Notes: generated by a model not told the origin, from the sequence alone. A stretch of 8,698 nucleotides of DNA from an uncultured Methanobrevibacter sp. (GCA_905235495.1 CAJOMK010000042.1:1-8698); one strand, 5' to 3'; counted from the first letter of the stretch, positions 1 to 6,757 are shown. Made by a program: numbers and translations.

Positions 1-1479
1 TGCATTATTTGGAATATAAGGTTTTAAGAGTACTGCCATTGCCTTACATAATTGATTGGATAAGTATAAGCAGTTTGAAGCCTTTTCCATATCTTCTTTT
101 ACAGCTTTCCATGGCTCTTGATCATTGAAGTATTTGTTACCCTTTTTGGCAGTCAATATGATTTCAACTAAACCTTCTCTGAATTTCATCTCAGAAATCA
201 ATTCTCCTACCTTATCCGGCAATTCCTTGATTTGTTGTTCAAATTCCAAATCAGCTTCACTTGGATTCTTATATTCCGGCACTTTACCGTCAAAGAACTT
301 CTTGGTGAAATTGAATGTTCTGTGGAGGAAGTTACCGATTACATCTGCCAATTCATCGTTTACTCTTCTTTGGAATTCAACCCAAGAGAAGTCTGTGTCC
401 TTATTCAAAGGAGCGTTGATTGTAAGATAATATCTGAGTAAATCTGAATCAAAGTCTTTTACGAAGTCTGCTACCCAAACAACCCAGTTTTTACTGGTGG
501 ACATTTTTCTGCCTTCAAGAGATAAGAATTCTCCTGCAAAGATGTCATCAGGTAATTTGCAGTCACGTCCAAGCAACATAGCAGGCCAGAACAATGAGTG
601 GTGGTAAATGATATCCTTACCGATGAAATGAACCACATGACCGTTCCAATAGTCTTCCCATGGAATGCCTGTTCTTTTAGACCAAGCTGCAGCAGAGGAC
701 ATATAACCAATGAATGCTTCTCCCCATACGTAAATAACCTTGCCTTCTGCACCTTCCAAAGGAACTGGAATACCCCATTTCATGTCACGGGTCATGATCC
801 AGTCTTGAAGACCTTCCTTCAACCAGTTTTGCGCATAGTTCCTTACATTTGGAGGCAAGTATGGATTTGTGCTTATGTATTCTTCAAGAGGCTTTTGGAA
901 ATGACTTAATTTAAAGAAGTACTGTGTACTGTCACGAATGACTGGAGTGCTTCCACAGGTCAAACATTTAGGTTCAAGAAGTTCAATAGGGTCCAAAGCT
1001 CTTCCACAAACTTCACAGTGGTCTCCTCTTGCTTCTGCACCACAAACAGGACAGATTCCTTCAACATATCTGTCTGGCAAGAACTTTTCACAGTTTTCAC
1101 AGTAAAACTGTTGGATGGTTTCCTCATAAATAAGTCCCTTGTCATAAAGGTACTTGAAGAAGTTCTGTGAGATTTGATAGTGTATCTCATCAGTTGTTCT
1201 TGCAAAGTTATCAAAGGAAATGTCACAGCTATTAATGTCTTCTACAATCATGTCATGGTAACGTTTTGCAACCTCAATAGGCTCTTTGCCTTCAGCATCT
1301 GCCTTTACTGCAATAGGAGTTCCATGCTCATCAGTAGCACATACCATCAATACCTCATTTCCAGCCATACGATTGTATCTTGCATAGATATCTGCTGGAA
1401 TGTAAGTGGATCTTAAATGTCCTAAATGACATGGTCCATTTGCATATGGAAGTGCACATGAAATAAATATTTTAGTCAA
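1..1479 (-). CDS. metG: Methionyl-tRNA synthetase (MetRS), 3' end cut by the window edge
   Basis: Class I aminoacyl-tRNA synthetase that charges tRNA-Met in the cytoplasm. The frame is open for 493 codons from 1479 to the left edge, so the C-terminal anticodon-binding part is incomplete. Seen directly: the N-terminal Rossmann start with ALPYANGP, the HIGH-type signature HLGH at residues 18-21, and four CxxC knuckles (C127/C130, C143/C146, C155/C158, C172/C175), the two-zinc connective peptide of archaeal-type MetRS. Further on are TRDMKWGIPVP and the KMSTS loop at 325-329. The start must be TTG at 1479: an in-frame TAG (1482-1480) lies directly before it, no ATG precedes the HLGH motif, and a GGAGAGG site sits about 6 bases upstream. 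Whether the protein ends in an EMAP-like tRNA-binding domain, as some MetRS do, cannot be seen. Confidence 0.97.
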   Translation of the reverse strand, partial: MTKIFISCALPYANGPCHLGHLRSTYIPADIYARYNRMAGNEVLMVCATDEHGTPIAVKADAEGKEPIEVAKRYHDMIVEDINSCDISFDNFARTTDEIHYQISQNFFKYLYDKGLIYEETIQQFYCENCEKFLPDRYVEGICPVCGAEARGDHCEVCGRALDPIELLEPKCLTCGSTPVIRDSTQYFFKLSHFQKPLEEYISTNPYLPPNVRNYAQNWLKEGLQDWIMTRDMKWGIPVPLEGAEGKVIYVWGEAFIGYMSSAAAWSKRTGIPWEDYWNGHVVHFIGKDIIYHHSLFWPAMLLGRDCKLPDDIFAGEFLSLEGRKMSTSKNWVVWVADFVKDFDSDLLRYYLTINAPLNKDTDFSWVEFQRRVNDELADVIGNFLHRTFNFTKKFFDGKVPEYKNPSEADLEFEQQIKELPDKVGELISEMKFREGLVEIILTAKKGNKYFNDQEPWKAVKEDMEKASNCLYLSNQLCKAMAVLLKPYIPNNA

Positions 1480-1546
1480 CTAAATCCTCTCCAATTAATC
1501 CAATTGTATTTTTAATTATTTTAATAATTTAATTATTTTTAAATGC

Positions 1547-1556
1547 TTTTATAAAA
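1547..1556 (-). promoter_or_regulatory. Candidate TATA box for metG (a second candidate lies at 1631-1641)
   Basis: Read on the minus strand, TTTTATAAAA lies about 70 bases upstream of the metG TTG, which would give a leader of roughly 45 nt. A stronger match to the methanogen box (TTTATATAA on the minus strand) is at about 1632-1641 and would give a leader of about 130 nt. In DNA this AT-rich, TATA-like strings arise by chance, so which one is used cannot be decided from sequence. Confidence 0.35.
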
Positions 1557-1576
1557 TTGAAATTTAAATCTTTAAA

Positions 1577-1604
1577 TGATTATAATAAATTGATTATAAT
1601 AAAA
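1577..1604. repeat. 14-bp tandem repeat, two copies, upstream of metG
   Basis: The unit TGATTATAATAAAT (1577-1590) is followed at once by TGATTATAATAAAA (1591-1604), 13 of 14 bases identical. It lies between the two candidate metG TATA boxes, so it would be in the leader if the distal promoter is used. It could be a binding site or just replication slippage in AT-rich DNA. Confidence 0.6.
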
Positions 1605-1670
1605 AATTTATCATTATATTATATATTTACAGTTATATAAATAAGTAGTGATTTTTAAGAAAAATAGTAC

Positions 1671-1709
1671 AAAAATAAAAATTAAATATTGCAAATAAAG
1701 TTAAAAAAA
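1671..1709. repeat. Direct repeat, copy 1 (39 bp, pairs with 1784-1822)
   Basis: The first 24 bases (1671-1694, ending ATTAAATATTGCAA) match 1784-1807 exactly. The next 15 bases match with 4 differences, giving about 35 of 39 identical. The two copies are 113 bp apart in the 370-bp gap between the oxidoreductase and metG. On the minus strand each copy has T-rich blocks at both ends, so the pair could be a duplicated terminator module. Confidence 0.7.
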
Positions 1710-1783
1710 TATCTTTTTTTTATATAAAAAATAACTAATGGAACTAAATTAAAAAGAGAAAAAATGAATTAAAATTTAAATGT

Positions 1784-1822
1784 AAAAATAAAAATTAAAT
1801 ATTGCAACTATTATTAAAAAAA
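1784..1822. repeat. Direct repeat, copy 2 (pairs with 1671-1709)
   Basis: Second copy of the 39-bp repeat, beginning 28 bp downstream (minus sense) of the oxidoreductase stop codon and partly overlapping the T-rich terminator region. Apart from the repeats, the 1480-1849 gap has no credible coding frame on either strand; it is very AT-rich with stops in all frames. Confidence 0.7.
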
Positions 1823-1843
1823 GAAAATAAAAATAAATAAAAA
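1816..1843 (-). terminator. Oligo-T terminator of the oxidoreductase gene
   Basis: Directly after the stop codon (TAA at 1852-1850) the minus strand reads a series of T blocks: T5, T3, T5, T4 and T7 broken by single A or C bases. Archaeal RNA polymerase terminates at such U-rich tracts without needing a hairpin. Confidence 0.6.
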
Positions 1844-1849
1844 GTTTAT

Positions 1850-3190
1850 TTAATTATCAAACTTCTTACTTACTTCTTCTACAGCCATTACCAATGGATC
1901 AATAACCATAGACACTGGAGGGGCATAAGCAAACTCCATATTGCTTAATTCAAAGCAGGTAAGCTCTTCAGTAATAGCTAAAGTCATGGTATCTATTCTT
2001 TCAGCCACTCTTTCCTCTGCAATGATTTGACATCCGATGATAGTGCCGTCTGCATCACAGATGACCTTTACGTTCATTGGCTTTGCATTTGGATAGTATC
2101 TTGCTCTTGTCAATGCTTCTACTTTTGCTACAACTGCCTTGATGCCGTTCTGTTGAGCAAAACTTCTTGTAAGACCTACTGCACCGAATTCCAATTTACC
2201 AACTTTGGAGACCATTGAATTCAAGACCGGATTGAATCTGGAACGTTTTCCTGCAAGGGTTTGAGCCAATGTCTTAGCTTGCCTTACAGCAGTAGTACCT
2301 AATTGGGAAACGGTGTTTGATCTTAAGATTGCACTGTAAGACTCTACACAATCACCAACTGCATAAACATCAGGTACGCTTGTTGCCATTCTGTCATTTA
2401 CAAGCACAGCCCATCTTCCACAGTCACATCCTGCCATTTTAGGTAATTTAAGCTCTGCTCTTACACCAGTAGCCAAGATGACCATATCAGCATCAGCTTC
2501 AGTTCCATCTTCAAATACAGCAGTCTTCACTCTGCCATCTTCACCTTTAAGCTCAGTGATAGGCTGTCCAAGCACAACCTCAATACCTTCACCAATCAAG
2601 TAGTCTGTAATGATTTTAGCCATATCAGGGTCAAGTGAACGTGGAACGATTTGAGGCAACATTTCACATAAGGTTACCTTCAATCCCATTTTCTTGAATG
2701 CATAAGCTATTTCAATACCGATCAATCCTGCACCAGTAACCAAAGCACTTTCGCAGTTTTCATCCCACTGCTTGACTTGCTTACCGTCATTCAAGGTTCT
2801 TATCTTGAATACTCCCTCTAAATCAACCCCTTTCATAGGAGGCACGAATGGACTTCCACCAGTAGCCAATACCAATTTGTCATAGCTCATGATTTTCTCT
2901 GCTTCACCTTTAGTGGAGTAGGTAATTATCTTTTTAGCTGAATCCACTGCAGTCACTTCAGTCTCAAGCATGACATCAATGTTCTTTGCCTTATAATCAT
3001 CAACAGATCTCATTACAATATCATCAAATGAATGAATTCTATCAGACAATACGTAAGGGATAGCACAAGGAGAATAGGATACATGATTATCCCTTGTGAG
3101 TACAATAATTTCAACTTCTTTATCTAATCTTCTAAGGTTTGAAGCTGTAGATATTCCTCCAGCTCCACCACCAACGATAACAACTTTCAT
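1850..3190 (-). CDS. FAD/NAD(P)H pyridine nucleotide-disulfide oxidoreductase, NADH oxidase / CoA-disulfide reductase type
   Basis: 446 residues, the usual length for this family. Residues 7-12 (GGGAGG) are the FAD Rossmann loop. SYSPCAIPY holds a single redox Cys at 42, as in CoA-disulfide reductases and NADH oxidases, rather than the CxxxxC of glutathione reductases. GAGLIG (153-158) is the NAD(P)H loop, with Glu176 at the end of the second beta strand favouring NADH. AVGDC (Cys281) is the second FAD contact, followed by the dimerisation domain. Tyr365/366 and Tyr422 (YAPPVS) are plausible counterparts of the two active-site tyrosines of the Staphylococcus CoA-disulfide reductase. It probably reduces a low-molecular-weight disulfide or O2 with NADH; in a strict anaerobe this suggests oxidative-stress defence. 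The exact substrate cannot be told from sequence. ATG at 3190 has GAGGA just upstream. Confidence 0.92.
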   Translation of the reverse strand: MKVVIVGGGAGGISTASNLRRLDKEVEIIVLTRDNHVSYSPCAIPYVLSDRIHSFDDIVMRSVDDYKAKNIDVMLETEVTAVDSAKKIITYSTKGEAEKIMSYDKLVLATGGSPFVPPMKGVDLEGVFKIRTLNDGKQVKQWDENCESALVTGAGLIGIEIAYAFKKMGLKVTLCEMLPQIVPRSLDPDMAKIITDYLIGEGIEVVLGQPITELKGEDGRVKTAVFEDGTEADADMVILATGVRAELKLPKMAGCDCGRWAVLVNDRMATSVPDVYAVGDCVESYSAILRSNTVSQLGTTAVRQAKTLAQTLAGKRSRFNPVLNSMVSKVGKLEFGAVGLTRSFAQQNGIKAVVAKVEALTRARYYPNAKPMNVKVICDADGTIIGCQIIAEERVAERIDTMTLAITEELTCFELSNMEFAYAPPVSMVIDPLVMAVEEVSKKFDN

Positions 3191-3240
3191 TTCCTCAAAT
3201 CCTAATAAATAAATTATTTTAATAGTTAGTTGAATTTTGA

Positions 3241-3250
3241 AATATAAGCA
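3241..3250 (-). promoter_or_regulatory. Candidate TATA box of the oxidoreductase gene
   Basis: The minus strand reads TGCTTATATT here, about 55 bases before the ATG, predicting a leader of around 25-30 nt. The rest of 3191-3476 is AT-rich non-coding DNA holding four scattered GAATTAAT octamers (3271, 3293, 3333, 3419) and no credible gene. Confidence 0.45.
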
Positions 3251-3468
3251 TTCTAATAAATTAATAAGAAGAATTAATCAATTTTAAACAATGAATTAAT
3301 TTGAAAATTTGAATAAAAATTAATTTAAAAGAGAATTAATTATTATTAGAATTATATTAAATTTTCTCAATTCTATTATATAACTATTTCTTTAAGAAGT
3401 AAATTATTAAAAAAAAGTGAATTAATCCCTACTTTGAATTGACCCATAAAAAAGATATGTGAGACTTT

Positions 3469-3476
3469 AAAAAAAA
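3469..3476 (-). terminator. T8 terminator of the toxin-antitoxin operon
   Basis: Eight consecutive T bases on the minus strand begin directly after the TAG stop of the PIN gene (3479-3477), fitting an archaeal oligo-U terminator and marking the end of the two-gene operon. Confidence 0.5.
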
Positions 3477-3917
3477 CTAGTGAATAATCTCCACCATATC
3501 ATTTCTTAGAAAATCCTCATCAAAACTTACAATTGCATCTAAAGAGAATAATTTGGCTGTAGTTATAATAGAACAGTCAGTAAACCCCAATTTATGTTTT
3601 GTCATTAAATCCATATCATTTCTACGATTAAGGCGTTTATATGTACTTAGCACGGAATCATTGAACTCTGGAATTTCATATTCATTAATCCAAATGAAAT
3701 TGTCTTTCATCATATTGTAAGCATTTTTAACTACTTCAACGCTATCCTTTTGCCCCAATATATTCATCACTTCAGTAACAATTTGATTGGAAACATAACA
3801 TTCATTTGAAACTGTCAAATTTTCATCCATTTCCAATGTGACAGCCCTATCATGCAATTCATCATTTGGTAGAATAGCCGCTACAATGAAATTAGTATCC
3901 AATAATAATCTGCTCAT
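3477..3917 (-). CDS. vapC: PIN-domain protein, probable VapC-type ribonuclease toxin
   Basis: 146 residues, the whole length being one PIN domain. The acidic metal-binding set of PIN nucleases is visible: Asp7 in LLLDTNFIV, Glu49 in IVTEVMNIL, Asp114 in GFTDCSII, and Asp133/Asp135 in VSFDEDF. PIN toxins of VapBC modules are Mg/Mn-dependent RNases that cut structured RNA such as tRNA or rRNA and stop translation; the actual target here is unknown. The start codon overlaps the antitoxin stop in ATGA (3917-3914), so the two are translationally coupled. All the acidic residues are present, so it looks active. The symbol is a family-level assignment. Confidence 0.87.
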   Translation of the reverse strand: MSRLLLDTNFIVAAILPNDELHDRAVTLEMDENLTVSNECYVSNQIVTEVMNILGQKDSVEVVKNAYNMMKDNFIWINEYEIPEFNDSVLSTYKRLNRRNDMDLMTKHKLGFTDCSIITTAKLFSLDAIVSFDEDFLRNDMVEIIH

Positions 3918-4141
3918 TCATATAACTCCTTTTCCAATTGAACTGCATTTGTTTTAGTCTTTACAGTTCCTGATCCCATCATGTCCCTAAAGGATAATTT
4001 TTTCCTAAAGGAAATGACAATCTCACCACGGTCATTCTCTTCCCATTCCACAATATCATCCGGCTGAACATCATACTTTTTTCGGTACACTGCAGGAATT
4101 GTAGTTTGATTCTTTTTATAGACTTTAGTTTCAATAACCAT
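3914..4141 (-). CDS. AbrB/SpoVT-type antitoxin (VapB-like), partner of the PIN toxin
   Basis: 75 residues. The N-terminal half is a SpoVT-AbrB swapped-hairpin DNA-binding domain: KVYKKNQTTIPAVYRKKYDV, then PDDIVEWEENDRGEIVISF. The basic and acidic C-terminal tail (about 48-75) would wrap the toxin. I place the start at ATG 4141 rather than the in-frame ATG at 4153, because GGTGAT lies 4-5 bases before 4141 and actually overlaps the upstream ATG. Such antitoxins bind their partner and repress their own operon through the AbrB domain. The stop codon overlaps the toxin start by four bases. Confidence 0.87.
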   Translation of the reverse strand: MVIETKVYKKNQTTIPAVYRKKYDVQPDDIVEWEENDRGEIVISFRKKLSFRDMMGSGTVKTKTNAVQLEKELYE

Positions 4142-4192
4142 AAAAATCACCATACTTTTTAATTTTTGCTATGTAATATTATATTTACTATA

Positions 4193-4203
4193 CTTTATAA
4201 AAG
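4193..4203 (-). promoter_or_regulatory. Candidate TATA box/operator of the toxin-antitoxin operon
   Basis: The minus strand reads CTTTTATAAAG about 52-62 bases upstream of the ATG at 4141, which predicts a leader of about 25-30 nt. It is a near-palindrome, and an imperfect inverted repeat (GTAA...TTAC, 4173-4188) follows it; either could be bound by the AbrB-type antitoxin. This is inference from position and symmetry only. Confidence 0.35.
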
Positions 4204-4360
4204 TTACTATGATGATTTTATTTCACTAGTCAAAATAATTTATTTTACAATAAAATATTAGACTTCGGACATTATAAAAATTTTTAAAGTGCGAAATTGT
4301 GAATAAACACAAATGTGTAAAAAATTAATTATCTTCTTATCAATACTAGCTAAATTGATA

Positions 4361-4409
4361 AAATAAAAAAATAGAATAGAAAAAAGAAATAAAAATAAAA
4401 AAAGAAAAA
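4361..4409 (-). terminator. Oligo-T terminator downstream of rpiA
   Basis: Starting 11 bases after the rpiA stop codon, the minus strand is an almost unbroken run of T blocks (T5, T7, T5, T3, T6, then T7 at the far end) interrupted by single A, C or G bases. This is typical of archaeal U-rich termination and ends the probable UPF0179-rpiA transcript. The remaining gap 4204-4360 has no gene; a slightly GC-richer patch at about 4261-4320 is noted under findings. Confidence 0.6.
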
Positions 4410-4420
4410 CAGCATAAAAA

Positions 4421-5089
4421 CTATAAGTACTTTACACCATCCTTAGAACCGATAATGACCTTATCAACCATTTCAGTGAATAAACCGTTTTCAACTACTC
4501 CTGGAATTGTGTTCAATTCATCTTCCATAGGTATAGGATTGTCTATTTGGCCAAATGCAATATCCAAAATGAAGTTGCCATTATCAGTTATTACAGGCCC
4601 ATCCTTAGCTTGACCCATTCTTACTTCAACTTTACCCCCCATATCCTCTAAAGCTTTGGTTACAGGATTCAAGGAAGCTGGAATGATTTCTATAGGAAGT
4701 GGAAAAGCACCTAATACATCCACAAGCTTGGATTCATCTGCAATGATTACAAGCTCTTTTGCAGAGTAATCAACTATCTTTTCTAATGTGTGTGCTGCCC
4801 CTCCACCTTTAATCAAGTTAAAGTCTGGATCGATTTCATCAGCACCATCGACAGCCAAGTCAATTTCATGTTCGCTTAAGTCAGTAAGTGGAATGTTCCA
4901 TTTACGGGCAAGCAATCTGGATTGAAAAGAAGTTGGAACTCCCATAACTTCAATACCTTCATCCCTAACTCTCATACCTACCTTTTCAATAAAGTAAAGA
5001 GTTGTTGAACCGGTTCCGAGACCTAAAACTTGACTATCTTTTACTAAATCCGCTGCAGCATAACCACAATCCTTTTTCATTTGACTCAT
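4421..5089 (-). CDS. rpiA: Ribose-5-phosphate isomerase A
   Basis: Interconverts ribose 5-phosphate and ribulose 5-phosphate in the cytoplasm, linking PRPP/nucleotide synthesis to ribulose phosphate metabolism. 222 residues from ATG 5089, against about 219 in E. coli RpiA. Visible: the phosphate loop GLGTGSTT (23-30), DGADEID with Asp81 and Asp84, KGGGAAHTLEKI with Lys94 and catalytic Glu103, then FPLPIEIIP and ITDNGNFILD. These four active-site positions fall at the same numbers as in the E. coli enzyme, which supports this start. A longer frame from TTG 5101 is less likely because GGTG (5099-5096) sits six bases before ATG 5089, inside that extension. It lies 35 bp behind UPF0179 with no promoter-sized gap, so the two are probably co-transcribed. 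Confidence 0.96.
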   Translation of the reverse strand: MSQMKKDCGYAAADLVKDSQVLGLGTGSTTLYFIEKVGMRVRDEGIEVMGVPTSFQSRLLARKWNIPLTDLSEHEIDLAVDGADEIDPDFNLIKGGGAAHTLEKIVDYSAKELVIIADESKLVDVLGAFPLPIEIIPASLNPVTKALEDMGGKVEVRMGQAKDGPVITDNGNFILDIAFGQIDNPIPMEDELNTIPGVVENGLFTEMVDKVIIGSKDGVKYL

Positions 5090-5124
5090 AATTAACACCA
5101 AATAATAATTATTAATAATATAAT

Positions 5125-5565
5125 CTATTTATCTTGAATTTTAACTATACATTTAACCAATTCATTTCCTTTTGGACAGTCCTTGAATTTACCTAATTCT
5201 TTTACATAAACACCCTTTTCCTCTTTTGAGATTCCATCAGGGAAACACATATACCTGAAATCACAATCCTTATTTGAACATCCTTTACGATTGAAATCAA
5301 AGCTTGAACCTTCAAAGACTCCTTTTGAATCAGTTAAAATAGTAAACTCTGCATTTTCAACAACAACCACCTTAACTTTTTCTCCTTCATGGATAGGACA
5401 TTTCTGTTCAACATCCCTAACTTCAGTGATTGTATATCTGTGCCCTTTTTCCAATGAATCTACACAAGAAGCCTTAAACCTACAGGTCAAACATTCTTCT
5501 GCGGGCTCATGAAATACAAAGTTCACTCCTTCATTTGCTAATTCTTTACCAATCAATGTAATCAT
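5125..5565 (-). CDS. UPF0179 family cysteine-rich archaeal protein, function unknown
   Basis: 146 residues beginning MITLIGKELANEG, the characteristic opening of the UPF0179 family of archaeal proteins. Nine cysteines: CxxCx5C at 25/28/34, C56, Cx4Cx5C at 96/101/107, C130 and C139, several followed by Pro or basic residues. The two similar three-cysteine clusters suggest a metal (Zn) or Fe-S site, but this is inference; no catalytic motif is recognised. There is no signal peptide or membrane segment, so it should be cytoplasmic. The frame is open up to ATG 5595, but GGGTGAT lies directly upstream of ATG 5565 and the family begins at that Met, so 5565 is preferred. It is followed 35 bp later by rpiA on the same strand. 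Confidence 0.85.
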   Translation of the reverse strand: MITLIGKELANEGVNFVFHEPAEECLTCRFKASCVDSLEKGHRYTITEVRDVEQKCPIHEGEKVKVVVVENAEFTILTDSKGVFEGSSFDFNRKGCSNKDCDFRYMCFPDGISKEEKGVYVKELGKFKDCPKGNELVKCIVKIQDK

Positions 5566-5635
5566 ATAATCACCCTTATTAAATTTTAAATTCAATTAAC
5601 ACACTAAAAATTTAAAAGGAAAATAAATGAATTTT

Positions 5636-5645
5636 AATATATAAT
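5636..5645 (-). promoter_or_regulatory. Candidate TATA box of the UPF0179-rpiA operon
   Basis: The minus strand reads ATTATATATT here, preceded by the purine-rich AAAAG that suits a BRE element. It lies about 71-80 bases before ATG 5565, predicting a leader of around 45-50 nt. The box overlaps the first (5641-5660) unit of the 20-bp tandem array, so anything binding the array would meet the promoter. Confidence 0.45.
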
Positions 5646-5720
5646 CTTTTAAATAAATGCATAATCTTTTAAATTAATATATGCTCTTTTAAATTAAAAT
5701 TATCTTCTTTAAATTAAATG
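5641..5720. repeat. 20-bp tandem repeat array, four copies, between egsA and UPF0179
   Basis: Four back-to-back 20-bp units: ATAATCTTTTAAATAAATGC, ATAATCTTTTAAATTAATAT, ATGCTCTTTTAAATTAAAAT and TATCTTCTTTAAATTAAATG. The core TCTTTTAAAT is kept in the first three and slightly altered in the fourth, which runs into the last codons and stop of egsA. On the minus strand each unit reads ATTTAAAAGATTAT-like, resembling the BRE/TATA region of the UPF0179 promoter at the array's end. Spacing of two helical turns would place all units on one DNA face. It may be an operator array, decayed promoter copies or a slippage minisatellite. Confidence 0.75.
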
Positions 5721-6757
5721 ACTTCAGTCTTTTTAGCCAATTTAATGGCTGCTTCTCTTGTAAGGCCATTATCACCTAAAATGGTATATCTTTCTGGTCT
5801 TATTGTATGGGCAATTGTCAATGCCTCAATAATCTCATCATCATCAACACCTAATTCAACTGCAGTTGTTGGAGTGCCAATGGTCTTTAATATATTTTGA
5901 ATGGATCTCCAGTCTCCACCATGCAAATTCATCATCATGATTGTACCTACACCACATTGCTCACCATGCAATGCAGGCTTTTTGGCAATCCTATCCAATG
6001 CATGGCTGAATAAGTGTTCTGAACCACTTGCAGGTCTTGATGAACCTGCAATGCTTATTGCCATTCCACTACTGAATAAAGATTTTACAACAATTCTTGC
6101 ACTTTCCTCAAGCCCTTCCTTAATGCTACCTGAAGAGTTTATAATGAATTTTGCAGTCATTTCAGACAATGCTGCTGCAGATTCACTGTATGATTCATTT
6201 CTTAATCTGTATGCCAATTTCCAATCCTTTATAGCAGTATAATTAGAGACGATATCTGCACATCCAGAAGCAATTAATCTAAAAGGAGACTTGTTAATAA
6301 TGCCAGTATCAGCAACAACAGCCATAGGAGAATTAGCGCTTTTGGAAACTGAACCCATATCATTTTTTATTGAAGCCATAGGAGATGCAATACCGTCGTG
6401 AGAAGCAGTTGTTGGAACAGAAATGAAATAGTTATGTGCATTTGTGGAAGCAAGCTTTGCAACATCAATGATCTTTCCTCCACCAACACCTAATACTACA
6501 GAAGCATTAGCTATCTTATCTTGTACCTTTTCAACAGACTCAATTGAAGCATCCTTGATTTTTATAACTTCAACTCCAAAGTCAGACTTTTCCAAAGCTT
6601 CAACTGTAATCTTACCTGCCACATCAAATGTATGATAACCTGATACGACAAGAGCTTCATCAAATAAGCGTAAATTCTTGCATATTCCACCTATATCATC
6701 AAGAACATTAGGCCCAATATGCACTTCTCTTGGCATTTGAATTGTTTTAGAATCCAT
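5714..6757 (-). CDS. egsA: sn-Glycerol-1-phosphate dehydrogenase [NAD(P)+]
   Basis: Reduces dihydroxyacetone phosphate to sn-glycerol-1-phosphate with NAD(P)H, the step that sets the archaeal stereochemistry of ether-lipid backbones. 347 residues, normal for the family, of the iron-containing alcohol dehydrogenase/GldA fold. Visible: the dinucleotide-binding GVGGGKIIDVAK (90-101), SVPTTASHDGIASP (113-126), and the three zinc ligands Asp168 (SGCADIVSN), His248 (SGSEHLFSH) and His264 (ALHGEQCGVG). ATG 6757 has a strong AAGGAGAT site upstream. It is divergent from proS. No T tract longer than five bases separates it from UPF0179 downstream, so its transcript may read through. Archaeal rather than bacterial AraM-type by residue pattern and context. 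Confidence 0.96.
   Translation of the reverse strand: MDSKTIQMPREVHIGPNVLDDIGGICKNLRLFDEALVVSGYHTFDVAGKITVEALEKSDFGVEVIKIKDASIESVEKVQDKIANASVVLGVGGGKIIDVAKLASTNAHNYFISVPTTASHDGIASPMASIKNDMGSVSKSANSPMAVVADTGIINKSPFRLIASGCADIVSNYTAIKDWKLAYRLRNESYSESAAALSEMTAKFIINSSGSIKEGLEESARIVVKSLFSSGMAISIAGSSRPASGSEHLFSHALDRIAKKPALHGEQCGVGTIMMMNLHGGDWRSIQNILKTIGTPTTAVELGVDDDEIIEALTIAHTIRPERYTILGDNGLTREAAIKLAKKTEVI

Noticed and set aside
125..1416. Several short open frames on both strands inside metG
   Set aside because: They are shadows of the metG frame, which has all the MetRS motifs; none has a ribosome site or recognisable protein.
1480..1849. Insertion-sequence remnant suggested by the direct repeat
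   Set aside because: No transposase fragment, no terminal inverted repeats and no target duplication are visible; only the direct repeat itself is supported.
5641..5720. CRISPR array
   Set aside because: The 20-bp units are directly adjacent with no unique spacers, and no cas gene is nearby.
5718..6635. Plus-strand open frames antisense to egsA
   Set aside because: Complement of the egsA reading frame; the translations match no recognisable family, while egsA has all zinc ligands.
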